Positions 44,555-54,243 of a DNA stretch of 62,158 nt are shown piece by piece. Positions within the stretch are counted from its first letter, which is position 1. Each line of letters starts with the position of its first letter. The notes below the pieces were generated by a model. That model did not search any database. It was not told the origin of the DNA and was given only the letters and a program-made list of their open reading frames with translations. This DNA comes from Alphaproteobacteria bacterium (GTDB lineage: Bacteria; Pseudomonadota; Alphaproteobacteria; MPNO01; VGEU01), in NCBI GenBank assembly GCA_016869145.1, contig VGEU01000008.1, forward strand, positions 1-62,158, given 5' to 3'. The position numbers and the translations under genes were made by a program.

Positions 44555-46909
44555 ATGAACGCGGGCTATGTCGGCCGGCGCGTGATCCGCAAGGAGGATG
44601 CGCGGCTCCTGACAGGCCGAGGCCGCTTCGTCGCGGACGTGGTCCTGCCCGACGAGTGCCACGGCGTCGTCCTGCGTTCGCCGCATGCCCACGCCGAGCT
44701 CGGGTCCATCGACATAGGTCCCGCGCTCGCGGTGCCGGGCGTGCTCGCGGTCCTGACCGGCGGCGATTGCCGCGCCGACGGGCTGGGCGCGATTGCCTGG
44801 GAGATCCGCCCGCCGACGCCGCCCGACCGGCCCGCGCTCGCGCGCGTCGCGCTCGGCGATCCCGCCGTCGCTCCGCCGCAGCCGATCCTCGCCCTCGAAC
44901 GCGTCCGCTATGTCGGCGAGCCCGTCGCCTTCGTCGTCGCCGAGACGCTCGAGGCCGCACGCGACGGCGCCGAGGTGGTCGTGGTCGTCTATGAGCCGCT
45001 CCCCGTCGTCACGGCGACGGCGGATGCGGTGGTTCCATCGGCGCCGTGCCTCTGGCCGCAGTTTCCCGGCAATGTCTGCTTCACCCTCGACCAGGGCGAC
45101 GGCGCGGCGACGGCGGCGGCGTTCGCGGCGGCGGCGCATGTCGTGCGGGTGCGTCTCGTCAACAACCGCCTGGTCCAGAACCCGATCGAGACGCGGGGCT
45201 ATGTCGGCGCCTACGACGCGGCGACCGGGCGCTACACGCTCCGCATGGCAGGCGGCAAGCCGCAAGTCATCGGTCGCCAGCTCGCGCGCGACATCTTTCG
45301 CCTGCCGATCGAGCGCGTCCGCGCCATCGCCGAAGACGTCGGCGGTGGCTTCGGCGCGAAGAACGTGATCTACGCGGAGGAGGTGCTGGTCGCCTGGGCC
45401 GCGCGGAAACTCGGGCGGCCGGTGCGCTGGATCGCCGAGCGGAGCGAAGGCTTCGCGAGCGATCACCAGGCGCGCGACCAGGTCACCGAGGCGGCGCTCG
45501 CGCTCGATGAAGACGGCCGGTTCCTCGCGCTCCGGGTCGACACCATCGCCGGCCTCGGGGCCTATCTCGCGCCGCGCGGTGTGACACCGCCGACCGCCGG
45601 CGCGCGCATGGTGACCGGCGTCTATCACGTGCCGACGCACCATTACCGCGTCCGCGCCGTTCACACCAACACCGTGCCGACCGCGCCCTATCGCGGCGCC
45701 GGACAGCCCGAGGCGACCTACATCATGGAGCGCCTGATCGACATCGCGGCGCGCCGGACCGGGATCGACCCGGTCGCGCTCCGGCGTCGCAACCTGATCC
45801 CGCCTGAGGCGATGCCCTACACGACGCTCCTCGGGACAACGATCGACAGCGGTGAGTTCGCGGCCAACATGGACGCGGCACTTCGCCTCGCCGACCGCGA
45901 CGGGTTCGCCCGGCGCCGGACCGAGGCCGCGCGGCGCGGCCGGCTCCGCGGGCTCGGGATCGCGAACGTGCTCGAGGCCTGCGGCCACGGCGTCGACGAG
46001 ACGGCGGCGGTCGATGTCAGCGCCGACGGCACCGCCCGGATACGCATCGGCACCATGTCGAACGGCCAGAGCCACGAGACCGTGTTCGCGCAGCTTTGTG
46101 CCGATGCGCTCGGCATCGACATCGCGGCGGTGACGCTGGTCCAAGGCGACAGCGACGCGGTGCCCTGGGGCAACGGCACCGGGGCCTCGCGCTCGCTCAC
46201 CGTGGGCGGTGCCGCCATCGTGCGCGCCGCCGAACGCGTGATCGAGAAGGGGCGCACTATCGCCGCCCACATCCTCGAGACCGCCGGCGAGGACATCGTC
46301 TTCGCCGACGGCCGCTACACGGTGGTCGGGACCGATCGGTCGATCACGCTCGGTGCGGTCGCCGCCGCCGCCGCCGATCCGGTGCGTCTTCCGTCCGGCC
46401 TGCCGCCCGGCCTCGCCGAGACGCTCCGCTACGATCCGGTCAACTACACGTTTCCGAACGGCTGCCACGCGGCGGAGGTCGAGATCGACCCCGAGACCGG
46501 TGCCGTCACCCTCGAGCGCTACGTCGCCGTCCACGATGTCGGTCGCGCCGTCAATCCTTCTGTGGTCGAGGGCCAGCTCGTTGGCGGCATCGTCCAGGGG
46601 ATTGGCCAGGCGCTGGTCGAGGACACGGTCTACGATCCGGTGAGCGGCCAGCTTCTCGCCGGCTCCTTCATGGACTACGCGATGCCGCGCGCCGATCTGA
46701 TCCCCGACATCAGGACCGAGATCCGCGAGGTGCCGTGCCGCCACACGCCGCTCGGCGTCAAGTCGGCGGGCGAGGCCGGGCCGACGAGCGCGCCCCCGAC
46801 CATCGTCAACGCGGTCGTCGATGCGCTCGCGGCATTCGGCATCGAGCATGTCGACATGCCCGCGACGCCCGAGCGCATCCGGGCGGCGATCGCGGCGCGC
46901 TCGCGCTAG
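44555..46909 (+). CDS. Molybdenum hydroxylase large subunit (xanthine dehydrogenase/CO dehydrogenase CoxL family)
   Basis: This 784-residue subunit of the xanthine oxidase family binds the molybdopterin-cytosine cofactor. Seen: GRRVIRKEDARLLTGRGRFV at the N-terminus, DVGGGFGAKNVIYAEE, active-site loop APYRGAGQPEATYIMERL, a second cofactor stretch GTMSNGQSHETVFAQL, and the catalytic Glu in KSAGEAGPTSAPP. The loop is the AYRGAGR-like form of type II enzymes, not the AYxCSFR of true CO dehydrogenase. FAD and Fe-S subunits are not in the window. The start was set at ATG 44555 with a GGGGGAGGAGAG ribosome site. It ends in TAG four bases before the MscS stop. Confidence 0.85.
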   Translation: MNAGYVGRRVIRKEDARLLTGRGRFVADVVLPDECHGVVLRSPHAHAELGSIDIGPALAVPGVLAVLTGGDCRADGLGAIAWEIRPPTPPDRPALARVALGDPAVAPPQPILALERVRYVGEPVAFVVAETLEAARDGAEVVVVVYEPLPVVTATADAVVPSAPCLWPQFPGNVCFTLDQGDGAATAAAFAAAAHVVRVRLVNNRLVQNPIETRGYVGAYDAATGRYTLRMAGGKPQVIGRQLARDIFRLPIERVRAIAEDVGGGFGAKNVIYAEEVLVAWAARKLGRPVRWIAERSEGFASDHQARDQVTEAALALDEDGRFLALRVDTIAGLGAYLAPRGVTPPTAGARMVTGVYHVPTHHYRVRAVHTNTVPTAPYRGAGQPEATYIMERLIDIAARRTGIDPVALRRRNLIPPEAMPYTTLLGTTIDSGEFAANMDAALRLADRDGFARRRTEAARRGRLRGLGIANVLEACGHGVDETAAVDVSADGTARIRIGTMSNGQSHETVFAQLCADALGIDIAAVTLVQGDSDAVPWGNGTGASRSLTVGGAAIVRAAERVIEKGRTIAAHILETAGEDIVFADGRYTVVGTDRSITLGAVAAAAADPVRLPSGLPPGLAETLRYDPVNYTFPNGCHAAEVEIDPETGAVTLERYVAVHDVGRAVNPSVVEGQLVGGIVQGIGQALVEDTVYDPVSGQLLAGSFMDYAMPRADLIPDIRTEIREVPCRHTPLGVKSAGEAGPTSAPPTIVNAVVDALAAFGIEHVDMPATPERIRAAIAARSR

Positions 46910-46913
46910 GCGG

Positions 46914-49103
46914 TCAATCGCGCGACCGGCCGTCGGCCGAATCGTCCCGTCGGCCCCGCGCCGGCGGGCTGTCCGTGACGATCTGGAGCCGCTGCTGCGG
47001 CGAGACGTGCTCGATCCCGAGTTCGTCGAAGCGCCGCTTGAGGAGCCGGTTGAACTCGCGCCCGACCGCGAACTGGCGACCCGGCAGCGTCTTGATCCGC
47101 GCGCGGATGACCACCGCTGTCTCGGTCAGCGCCTCGACGCCGAGGACCTCGATCGGCTCGAGGATCATCGACGCGAATCTCGCATCCTCCCGCAGCGCGC
47201 CGCCGATCACGTGCAGCTCGGCGATGACCCTGTCGACGTCCTCGGCATAGGCCACCCGGACATCGAGTACGGCATAGGCGAACTCCTTGGACCGGTTTTC
47301 GACCGTGGTGATCTCGCCGAACGGAATCATGTGGACATTGCCGGCGAGGTCGCGGAGCCGGACCGCGCGGATCGACATCGATTCGACGACACCGCTCCGG
47401 CTCGCCACCGTCACGATATCGCCGATCGCGATCTGGTCCTCCATCAGGATGAAGAACCCGGTGATGACGTCCTTGACCAGCGCCTGGGCGCCGAAGCCGA
47501 TCGCGAGCCCGACGACGCCCGCACCGGCGAGGAGCGGCGTGATGTTGATCCCGAGCGTCGAGAGCGCGATCAGGCCGACCATGACCACCAGCACCACCTT
47601 GATCGTGACGCGCAGCAGCGGGAGCACCGTTCGACCGCGCGTGCCGACGCGGCCGCGTTCGATCAGCTGGTCGATGAGAGCGCTCGCCGCCTCCCAAACG
47701 ACGATCGCGATGACGGCGACGAGAACGAGCGAGAAGACGGCGCCGACGACGCGCTGGCCGAGTGCGGAGCCGAGCAACTCGATCGAGCGGAGCCCCCACG
47801 CCTCGAGCAGGAAGAATGTCGCCAGCACGTAGATGAAGACGCGAAGCGCAACGTCGAGGATGGCGCGATAGAGGCTGGCCCGGGCCTCGAGGTCGGGATA
47901 GCGCGCCGCGAGGTCGGGCGCGATGTGGAACAGGCGATCGACGAAGCGGATCGCGAGCCGGGTCGCAAAGCGCGTCGCGACCAGGATCGCGACCGTCGCC
48001 AGCGAGGCGGTCGCCGCATAGCCGAACCCGCCGCGCAAATGGAGGGCCCAGATCGCGTAGATCGCACCCAGATAGACCAGCGCGAGCACATGCCAGAGAT
48101 CGGCGAGCCGGACGCGGACTCCCGAGATACCGCCGCCACGATCGATGTCGCCCCGGATCCAGGCGGCGACCGCCTGGCGGTTCTGCAGGATCAGGATTGC
48201 GACCATCGCGACGAGCGCGAGCCCGATCAGCCGGATGAGGAGCTCGTGCGCGCCTTTGGGGACACCGAGGAGGACTGCCGCCTCGGCGATGAAATATCCG
48301 TAGCCCGCGACCGCCGCGAGCCGCCTCGCCCAGACGAAGAGATAGTTCGCCGTGTCGTCGCTCATCGGAACGACGCGTAGCGTCGGGACATCGGGCTCGG
48401 TCAGGAGACGCGCGACCGCCGTCGCGACGCCGACCGCCGCCGCCGACGTGATGAGGAGTAGAGCGAGGAGCCGCACCACGTCGATCGGAGCGGCGAGGAC
48501 AACGATGCCGTAGCCGATCGCGGCCGCGATGGCGACGGGCACGAGATCGAGCACGAGCCGGCCGATCGCGAGTGCCGCGCGCGTCGCCACCGTCATCGTC
48601 GTCCGTGCCTCGACGATGCGGCGCGGCCGCGCGAGGGCGATCCGGGTGAGGCGGAACCCGAAATAACCGGCGACACAGACGCCGATCAGGGTCGCGAGGC
48701 CGCGAAGCCATGCCTCGCGCACGGCCTCCTCGGCGAGCGCGACGCGCGCGCGGGCGAGAGCGCGCGGGGCTTCGGCCATCAGATCGATCGTCGCGACGAA
48801 ATCGCGGCTCGCCGTCTGGATGCCGGTGGAGAGCGTTGCGAGGATTCCGGCATCCTCGGGCGCGCGCTTGTCCTTGGGCGCGCTCGCGGTGGCGAGCGCG
48901 CGCAGCCGGGCGAGGAGGTCGGCGCGCGTCCGATCGTCCTCGATGGTCCGGATCAGGGTCTCGATCTCGCTCGCCGTCGGCGTCGCCGGCGTTTCCGCCG
49001 CACGCGTCGGCGCGATACCGAGAAAGAGGAGGAGAACGAGGAGGAAAGACCGCAGGATGGCGCTCCGATGTGGCCGGCCAGGTGACGGCGGGAATACACT
49101 CAT
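46914..49103 (-). CDS. MscS family mechanosensitive channel, large YbdG/YnaI-like type
   Basis: This 729-residue protein has a signal-like first helix, a periplasmic helical stretch, about ten helices and a C-terminal MscS domain: the pore helix region LLAGAGVVGLAIGFGAQALV, then KDVITGFFILMEDQIAIGD and VVESMSIRAVRLRDLAGNVH. It gates under membrane tension to release solutes. The start is ATG 49103, overlapping the stop of the enoyl-CoA hydratase gene (ATGA). The same frame stays open upstream only because the hydratase gene is frameshifted. It closes a catabolic operon, an uncommon place for such a channel. Confidence 0.85.
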   Translation of the reverse strand: MSVFPPSPGRPHRSAILRSFLLVLLLFLGIAPTRAAETPATPTASEIETLIRTIEDDRTRADLLARLRALATASAPKDKRAPEDAGILATLSTGIQTASRDFVATIDLMAEAPRALARARVALAEEAVREAWLRGLATLIGVCVAGYFGFRLTRIALARPRRIVEARTTMTVATRAALAIGRLVLDLVPVAIAAAIGYGIVVLAAPIDVVRLLALLLITSAAAVGVATAVARLLTEPDVPTLRVVPMSDDTANYLFVWARRLAAVAGYGYFIAEAAVLLGVPKGAHELLIRLIGLALVAMVAILILQNRQAVAAWIRGDIDRGGGISGVRVRLADLWHVLALVYLGAIYAIWALHLRGGFGYAATASLATVAILVATRFATRLAIRFVDRLFHIAPDLAARYPDLEARASLYRAILDVALRVFIYVLATFFLLEAWGLRSIELLGSALGQRVVGAVFSLVLVAVIAIVVWEAASALIDQLIERGRVGTRGRTVLPLLRVTIKVVLVVMVGLIALSTLGINITPLLAGAGVVGLAIGFGAQALVKDVITGFFILMEDQIAIGDIVTVASRSGVVESMSIRAVRLRDLAGNVHMIPFGEITTVENRSKEFAYAVLDVRVAYAEDVDRVIAELHVIGGALREDARFASMILEPIEVLGVEALTETAVVIRARIKTLPGRQFAVGREFNRLLKRRFDELGIEHVSPQQRLQIVTDSPPARGRRDDSADGRSRD

Positions 49104-49952
49104 TGGGCCGCAACGAGGCGATAGCGGCCGTCGTCGTCGCGCTCGATCCGGCCGTCGGTGCGCAGTTGCTCGAGCGCGCGGACGATCTCGCGCCCGTCGT
49201 CGCTGCCGGTCGCCTCCATCAGCGCGCGGAAGCTCTGCGGCCCGTCTGCGAGCGCGGCGACGAGCGTGCGGCGCGCGCTCGGCGAGCGTGCGGGCGAAGG
49301 CGAGCGTGCCGGCGCGCAGCTCGGCCGCGGGAAAGACGCGGTTGGCGAGACCGATGCGCCAGGCCTCGGTGCCGTCGATCGGCTGCGCGGTCATCACGAG
49401 CTCCTTCACCCGCCCGATGCCGATCATCTGGATCATGCGCGAGGACGCGCCCGATGCGGGGATGACGCCGAGGTTGTTCTCGGTGAGGATGAACTGCGCC
49501 TCCGCCGCAGCGGTGCGGAAATCGCACGAGATCGCGATCTCGACGCCGCCGCCCGCGCACACGCCGTTGACCATGGCGATCACCGGCTTCTCGATCTGCT
49601 CCAGGTCGTCGAGCATCTCGTGGTTGGCCCGCACATAGGCGCGATATTGCGGCGAGGGGAGGTTGTTCTCGTAGCCGAGACCCTGGATGTCGCGACCCGA
49701 GCAGAAGCCGCGGCCCTCGCCGGTGACGACGAGAACGCGCACCGCTTCGTCGAAGGCGACCTGCCACAGGACGTGGCGGATCTCGCGGATCATCTGCTCG
49801 TCAAACGCGTTGAGCCGCGACGGCCGCGCGAGCGTCAGGAGGCCGATTCCGGGCTCCCACATCTCGTAACGCACCGTCGAGAACGCTTCCTGCGGCGCGA
49901 GGAAGCCGAGCGGTCTTCCCGCCGCGTCCACCCGCACGACCGGTTCGTCCAT
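49100..49952 (-). pseudogene. Enoyl-CoA hydratase/isomerase with C-terminal winged-helix domain, frameshifted
   Basis: The first 220 or so residues are a crotonase: LLTLARPSRLNAFDEQMIRE, GRGFCSGRDIQG (first oxyanion loop), VNGVCAGGGVEIAISCDFRT (second), then LTENNLGVIPASG and AQPIDGTEAWRIGLANRVFP. After RTLAERA the frame changes near 49270-49280 in a CGCGCG tract. Adding two bases or removing one gives LVAALADGPQSFRALMEATG, then IVRALEQLRTDGRIERDDD and GRYRLVAAQ with TGA at 49100-49102. This tail reads as a winged helix-turn-helix and replaces the usual C-terminal helices of crotonases. It lies 12 bases after the acyl-CoA ligase and overlaps the MscS start. Confidence 0.65.
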
Positions 49953-49964
49953 GGCAATCTCCCG

Positions 49965-51491
49965 TCAGTTCCTGGTCACGAGCCGCGCCCGGAGCTCGGC
50001 CTTCGCGATCTTGCCCGATCCCGTGCGCGGCAGCGCGTCGACGACGTGGAGCGCGCGCGGCACCTTGTAGCCCGCGATGCGCGCCCGGGCGAAGGCGCGA
50101 AGCGTCTCGAGGTCGGTGCGCGCGCCCGGCCGCAGCCGGATGAAGGCGACGACGGTTTCTCCCCATGCCGGATCCGGCGCGCCGACGACCGCGGCCTCGA
50201 GGATCGCGTCATGGCTCTCGAGCACGAGCTCGACCTCGCGCGCGTAGATGTTTTCGCCGCTCGAGATGATCATGTCCTTCTTCCGGTCGACGAGGACGAG
50301 ACCGCCGCCCTAGTGCCGGCGTCCGAGATCGCCGGTCCGCATCGTCCGGCCGTCGAGGACGGAAGCGGTCTCGTCCGGCCGTCGCCAGTATCCCATCATG
50401 ACCGAGGGCGCGGCGACCACGACCTCGCCGACGGCGCCGTCGGCGACCAGTGCGCCGTCGTCGTCGACGAGGGCGAGATCGACGAGCGGCGCCTCGCGCC
50501 CGACATAGCCGCTTTCGGCCGCAACCAGCGCATCGCCGGGATAGCCCGTCGTGATCACGCCCGAGGTCTCGGTCATGCCATAGGTCGGAACGAGCGCGCA
50601 GTCGAAGGCGGCGCGCGCCTTGTCGAGGATCGGCTGCGGCATCGGCGCACCGCCATAGAGGAGCGCCGCGAGGCCGTCGAGCCGTGTCGCTCCGGCATGC
50701 GCCGCATCGGCGAGACGCTCGATCGCGGTCGGCACGATCAACGTATGGGTGATGCGCTCGCTCTCGATCAGGCGGATTGCGGCGTCGGCCTCGAACCGCA
50801 TGGTGACGTGACGGCCGCCGAGCCAGGCGAGCGCCCAGATCGCGAAGGCGTCGGCGAGGTGGAACATCGGCCCGGCATGGAGCCAGGTGTGGCCGCCGTG
50901 GAGGCCCATGCCGGATGCGGCGGCGAGCGTGCCGGAGAGCACATTGGCGTGGCTCAGCATCACGCCCTTGGGCCGGCCGGTCGTGCCTGACGTGTGGTAC
51001 ATGTAGCCGAGCGCCGCGGCGTCGCCGTCGGCCGGAAGCGTATCGTTGCCGCGGGCGAGGATCGTCTCGATGCGGAGATCGCCGAGCGGCGTCGCGAGGC
51101 CGACGACGACGGCGTCGGTTCCCGCCGCGGCCGCGGCGGCGCGTTCCTCGTGGCCGGGGCCCGCGATCAGGGCGGCGGTGCCCGAATCCTCGAGGATGTA
51201 GCGGAGCTCGGGCGCGGCGAGGCGTGTGTTGAGCGGCACGAGCACCAGCCCGGCCGCCGGGATCCCGAGATAGGCGGCGAGAAAGTCGGCGCCGTTGTCG
51301 CCGAGGAAGGCGACGCGCGCGCCGTCCAGGATCGCGGCGGCGCGCAAGCCGCTCGCGAGGCGCGCGGCGCCCGTCGTCAGCGCGCGGTAGTCGAGCCGCT
51401 CGGCACCGTCGACCACGGCCTCGCGGCCCGCGAATTGGCGCCGGGCATGGGCGAGAAGCGCCCCGATCGACGGCCAGCCGCCGGTCGTCAT
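49965..51491 (-). pseudogene. AMP-forming acyl-CoA synthetase with an in-frame TAG
   Basis: With codon 394 (50310-50312) read through, this is a 508-codon ANL ligase: AMP-binding loop YHTSGTTGRPKGVMLSHANV, VPTYGMTETSGV, then TGDLGRRH-TAG-GGGLVLVDRKK, DMIISSGENIYAREVE and a C-terminal GYKVPRALHVVDALPRTGSG with the catalytic Lys in GKIAK. The stop falls in the hinge, where relatives have Glu, Asp or another polar residue. It would attach CoA to a fatty, dicarboxylic or aromatic acid. ATGA overlap with the FAH gene upstream; the hydratase follows by 12 bases. Without readthrough the C-terminal lid domain, needed for thioester formation, is lost. Confidence 0.8.
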
Positions 51492-52480
51492 GCCGGCGGC
51501 GTGTAGCGGATGACCTCCTGCTCGATCGCGCCGAACATCGGCCCGCCGTCGGGGCCGCGCATCTCGATGCGCACGCGGTCACCGAAGCGGAGAAAGGGCG
51601 TCGCCGGCTTGCCCTTCTCGATCGTCTCGATGGTGCGCTTCTCGGCGAGGCAGGACGATCCGCGCCCGGGCGCGCGGTTGGAGACGGTGCCCGAGCCGAC
51701 GATCGTGCCCGCACCGAGGTCGCGCGTCTTCGCGGCATGGGCGATCAGCGTCGGGAAGTCGAAATTCATGTCCTCGCCCGCGTTGGGCTGGCCGAAGATG
51801 AGGCCGTTGAGATGGGTGACCAGCGGCAGGTGCACCTTGCCGCCGCGCCAGGCGGCACCGAGCTCGTCCGGCGTGACGACGACCGGTGCGAACGCCGTTG
51901 CGGGCTTCGACTGGACGAAGCCGAAGCCCTTGCCGAGCTCGGCCGGGACGAGGTTGCGGAGCGACACGTCGTTGAGGATGCCGATCAGCCTGATGTGGCC
52001 CGCCGCGGCCGTCGCCGAGGATCCCATCGGCACGTCGTCGGTGATGACGCAGACCTCTGATTCGAAGTCGATGCCCCACGCCTCGTCGGCCATGCGGATC
52101 GGATCGCGTGGGCCCATCATGGTGTCGGAGGCGCCCTGATACATCAACGGATCGGCGAGGAGGTCCGGCGGCAACGCGGCGCCCCGCGCCTTGCGCACGA
52201 GCTCGACGTGATAGAGGTAGGCGCTGCCGTCGACCCATTGATAGGCGCGCGGCAAGGGCGCCCGGCACATCGCCGGATCGAACGGCACCGAATCGGCGAT
52301 CGAGCCGCGGTTGAGGAGATCGTAGATCATCGCGAGCTTGGCGCCGATCCGGCCCCAGTCGTCGAGCGCCGCCTGGAGCGTGGGCGCCACGCTCGGAATG
52401 GCGGCGGCGCGCGTCAGCCCCTTGTCGACGATGACGAGGGTTCCGTCACGCCCTCCTTGCCGGTATGTCGCGAGCTTCAC
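51488..52480 (-). CDS. Fumarylacetoacetate hydrolase (FAH) family protein
   Basis: This 330-residue hydrolase has the FAH pattern of the longer, two-domain subgroup: LMYQGASDTMMGPRDPI, the metal-binding Glu/Asp in WGIDFESEVCVITDDVP, IRLIGILNDVSLRNLVPAEL, FGFVQSKPATAFAPVVVTPD, and GTIVGSGTVSNRAPGRGSS. Members cleave or hydrate 2,4-diketo or 2-keto-4-enoate acids at the end of tyrosine or aromatic degradation. It is the first gene of the operon FAH, acyl-CoA ligase, hydratase, MscS. Confidence 0.85.
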   Translation of the reverse strand: MKLATYRQGGRDGTLVIVDKGLTRAAAIPSVAPTLQAALDDWGRIGAKLAMIYDLLNRGSIADSVPFDPAMCRAPLPRAYQWVDGSAYLYHVELVRKARGAALPPDLLADPLMYQGASDTMMGPRDPIRMADEAWGIDFESEVCVITDDVPMGSSATAAAGHIRLIGILNDVSLRNLVPAELGKGFGFVQSKPATAFAPVVVTPDELGAAWRGGKVHLPLVTHLNGLIFGQPNAGEDMNFDFPTLIAHAAKTRDLGAGTIVGSGTVSNRAPGRGSSCLAEKRTIETIEKGKPATPFLRFGDRVRIEMRGPDGGPMFGAIEQEVIRYTPPA

Positions 52481-52628
52481 TGGAACACCCCGATCCTGCC
52501 CGCCGGGAGCTTAGAGCATGATTGGGCCGGATTGAACCGATTGCGGATGATGCGGCCGGTCGCGATCCTTGCCGATCGTTCAGGGCATGATCAGACTGGC
52601 GTCAAAGACCGAATCGGAGAGCAGCGTC

Positions 52629-54179
52629 ATGCCGGCCGTCGAAGCGCGCTTCGCCGCGTGGATGATTTCACCAGTCGTTCTCGCGGTCGGCGCGCTGTTC
52701 GTGGCCTACGGGTGGATAGGCTATATCGGATCGGACGATGTCGCGTGGTATTACGCCGGCGCCCGCGGCTGGATCGACTCGTTCCCGTATGTCGGCGGCC
52801 ATGGCACGATCCGAACGCCCTTGACGATCCCGATGGCGCTCGCGGTCGTCGCGCTCGGTCTCGGAATCGCCGCGCTGGTCCTGCCCGGTCTGGTTTACGG
52901 CGCCGTCATGGTCGGCGCGCTCGGCGTCTGGCTGGGTCGCGCCGTGTCGCCGGCGGTTGGGCTCGCCGCGGGTCTGGCGATCGTGACGATGCCGCTGGTC
53001 GCCGTGCAGGCCTCGATCGCCAACATCGACATCGTCGAAGGATCGGCGGTCATGCTCGCCGTCGTCCTCCTCGCCGCGGCGGTGCGCGGCCGGCCGTCGG
53101 TCGAGCTGTTCTTCGGCGCGGGCGTACTTCTCGGGATCGCCTTTCTCGCCCGTGAGACGGCCGTGTTCGCCGTCGTCGCGGTGATCGCGGCCTTCATCAT
53201 CGGCTTCGGTGTCGCGCGCTGGCGCTACTTTCTGTCCGGCGCCGGATTTCTCGCCGTATGGCTGGTCGAGCTCGTCTACCTCGCGATCATGACGGGCGAT
53301 CCTCTCTACCGGCTCGCCCTCGCGCGGAATCACGATCCGTCTCAGTCCAGGGCCGCCAATCTGGAGGGGAACCTCCTGGTCCACCCGGCGCTGGATCCGC
53401 TGGTCGTCCTGCTCGTGAACCAGGAATTCGCGCTCTTGTTCTGGATCTCGATCCCTCTCGGCATCTGGCTTTGCGTCGGCACCGCGCTGGCACCGTCCGA
53501 ACGCCGGATCGCCCGGCTTTTCGCCCTGTTCGGTCTCGTCTGGGCGCTGGGCGTCGCGGCGCTCGACGGGGCGCTCGTCCTCAACCCGCGTTACTTCCTG
53601 GTGAGTGCGTTGGTCGCCGCGGTGCTCGTCGGCTGGTCACTCGTCGTTCTGTGGCGGCGCGGCCGGCATCGCCTCGTCGCCGTTCTCGGACTCGGTCTCC
53701 TCGCCGGCAACATCGCGGGGACCGCGATCGAGAACAGGGATTTCAGCTTCGGCGAGTTCGCCTTGCGTGATCTCGCGCGGGCCCGTCCCGGTGAGATCAT
53801 CGCGACCGACCATGAAACGTGGCGCCGCGCCGAGACGCTCCTCGCCTTCGAGGGGCTCGACCGGCGCATCGAGCCCGAGGCGCCCGTCGCGGGGCGGCTC
53901 TATCTCGTCAACCGGCCGCGCGTCGCGGCGCTCACGCCGGAAATGGCCCAGCGCTGCTTCGGCGCCTTCGCAAGCTGGGAGCGGATCGCCGAGGCGGTGC
54001 CGGAACGTCGCTTTCCTTTCGGAATTCTCGCCGCACTCGGCGTCGACCGGCTGATGCCGGAACGCTGGTGGCGCCGTCTCGCGACGCCGCACGAGGGCGT
54101 CGTCCTCTACCGCGTTACCGCGACCGGGAGCGACCGAGCTTGTACGATCGGCGACCGACCGGTGCGTGCGCGGCCGTGA
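52629..54179 (+). CDS. Polytopic glycosyltransferase-like membrane protein (PMT/ArnT-like)
   Basis: This 516-residue protein has about ten helices. The first loop has YIGSDDVAWYYAGARGWID with an acidic pair in the place of the GT-C catalytic motif; TPLTIPMA and FLARETAVFAVVAVI follow. The C-terminal soluble part starts near FEGLDRRIEPEAP. This resembles GT39/PMT-type transferases using polyprenyl-phosphate sugars, but I see no family-specific signature. Starts at 52569, 52587 or 52629 are possible. Monocistronic; 64 bases before the next gene. Confidence 0.6.
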   Translation: MPAVEARFAAWMISPVVLAVGALFVAYGWIGYIGSDDVAWYYAGARGWIDSFPYVGGHGTIRTPLTIPMALAVVALGLGIAALVLPGLVYGAVMVGALGVWLGRAVSPAVGLAAGLAIVTMPLVAVQASIANIDIVEGSAVMLAVVLLAAAVRGRPSVELFFGAGVLLGIAFLARETAVFAVVAVIAAFIIGFGVARWRYFLSGAGFLAVWLVELVYLAIMTGDPLYRLALARNHDPSQSRAANLEGNLLVHPALDPLVVLLVNQEFALLFWISIPLGIWLCVGTALAPSERRIARLFALFGLVWALGVAALDGALVLNPRYFLVSALVAAVLVGWSLVVLWRRGRHRLVAVLGLGLLAGNIAGTAIENRDFSFGEFALRDLARARPGEIIATDHETWRRAETLLAFEGLDRRIEPEAPVAGRLYLVNRPRVAALTPEMAQRCFGAFASWERIAEAVPERRFPFGILAALGVDRLMPERWWRRLATPHEGVVLYRVTATGSDRACTIGDRPVRARP

Positions 54180-54243
54180 TCTCTCCGATCGGCACGCTTG
54201 CCGGCGCTCGCGGGGCGGCCGACAATCGGCGCGGGAGGTGGCC

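Noticed and set aside
44555-46909. True aerobic CO dehydrogenase (coxL).
   Set aside because: The active-site loop is PYRGAGQ-type, not AYxCSFR, and coxM/coxS are missing.
46914-49952. A natural fusion of enoyl-CoA hydratase to an MscS channel.
   Set aside because: The fused linker is Arg-rich nonsense, while the other frame gives a sensible hydratase tail with TGA overlapping the MscS ATG. The fusion is a frameshift artefact.
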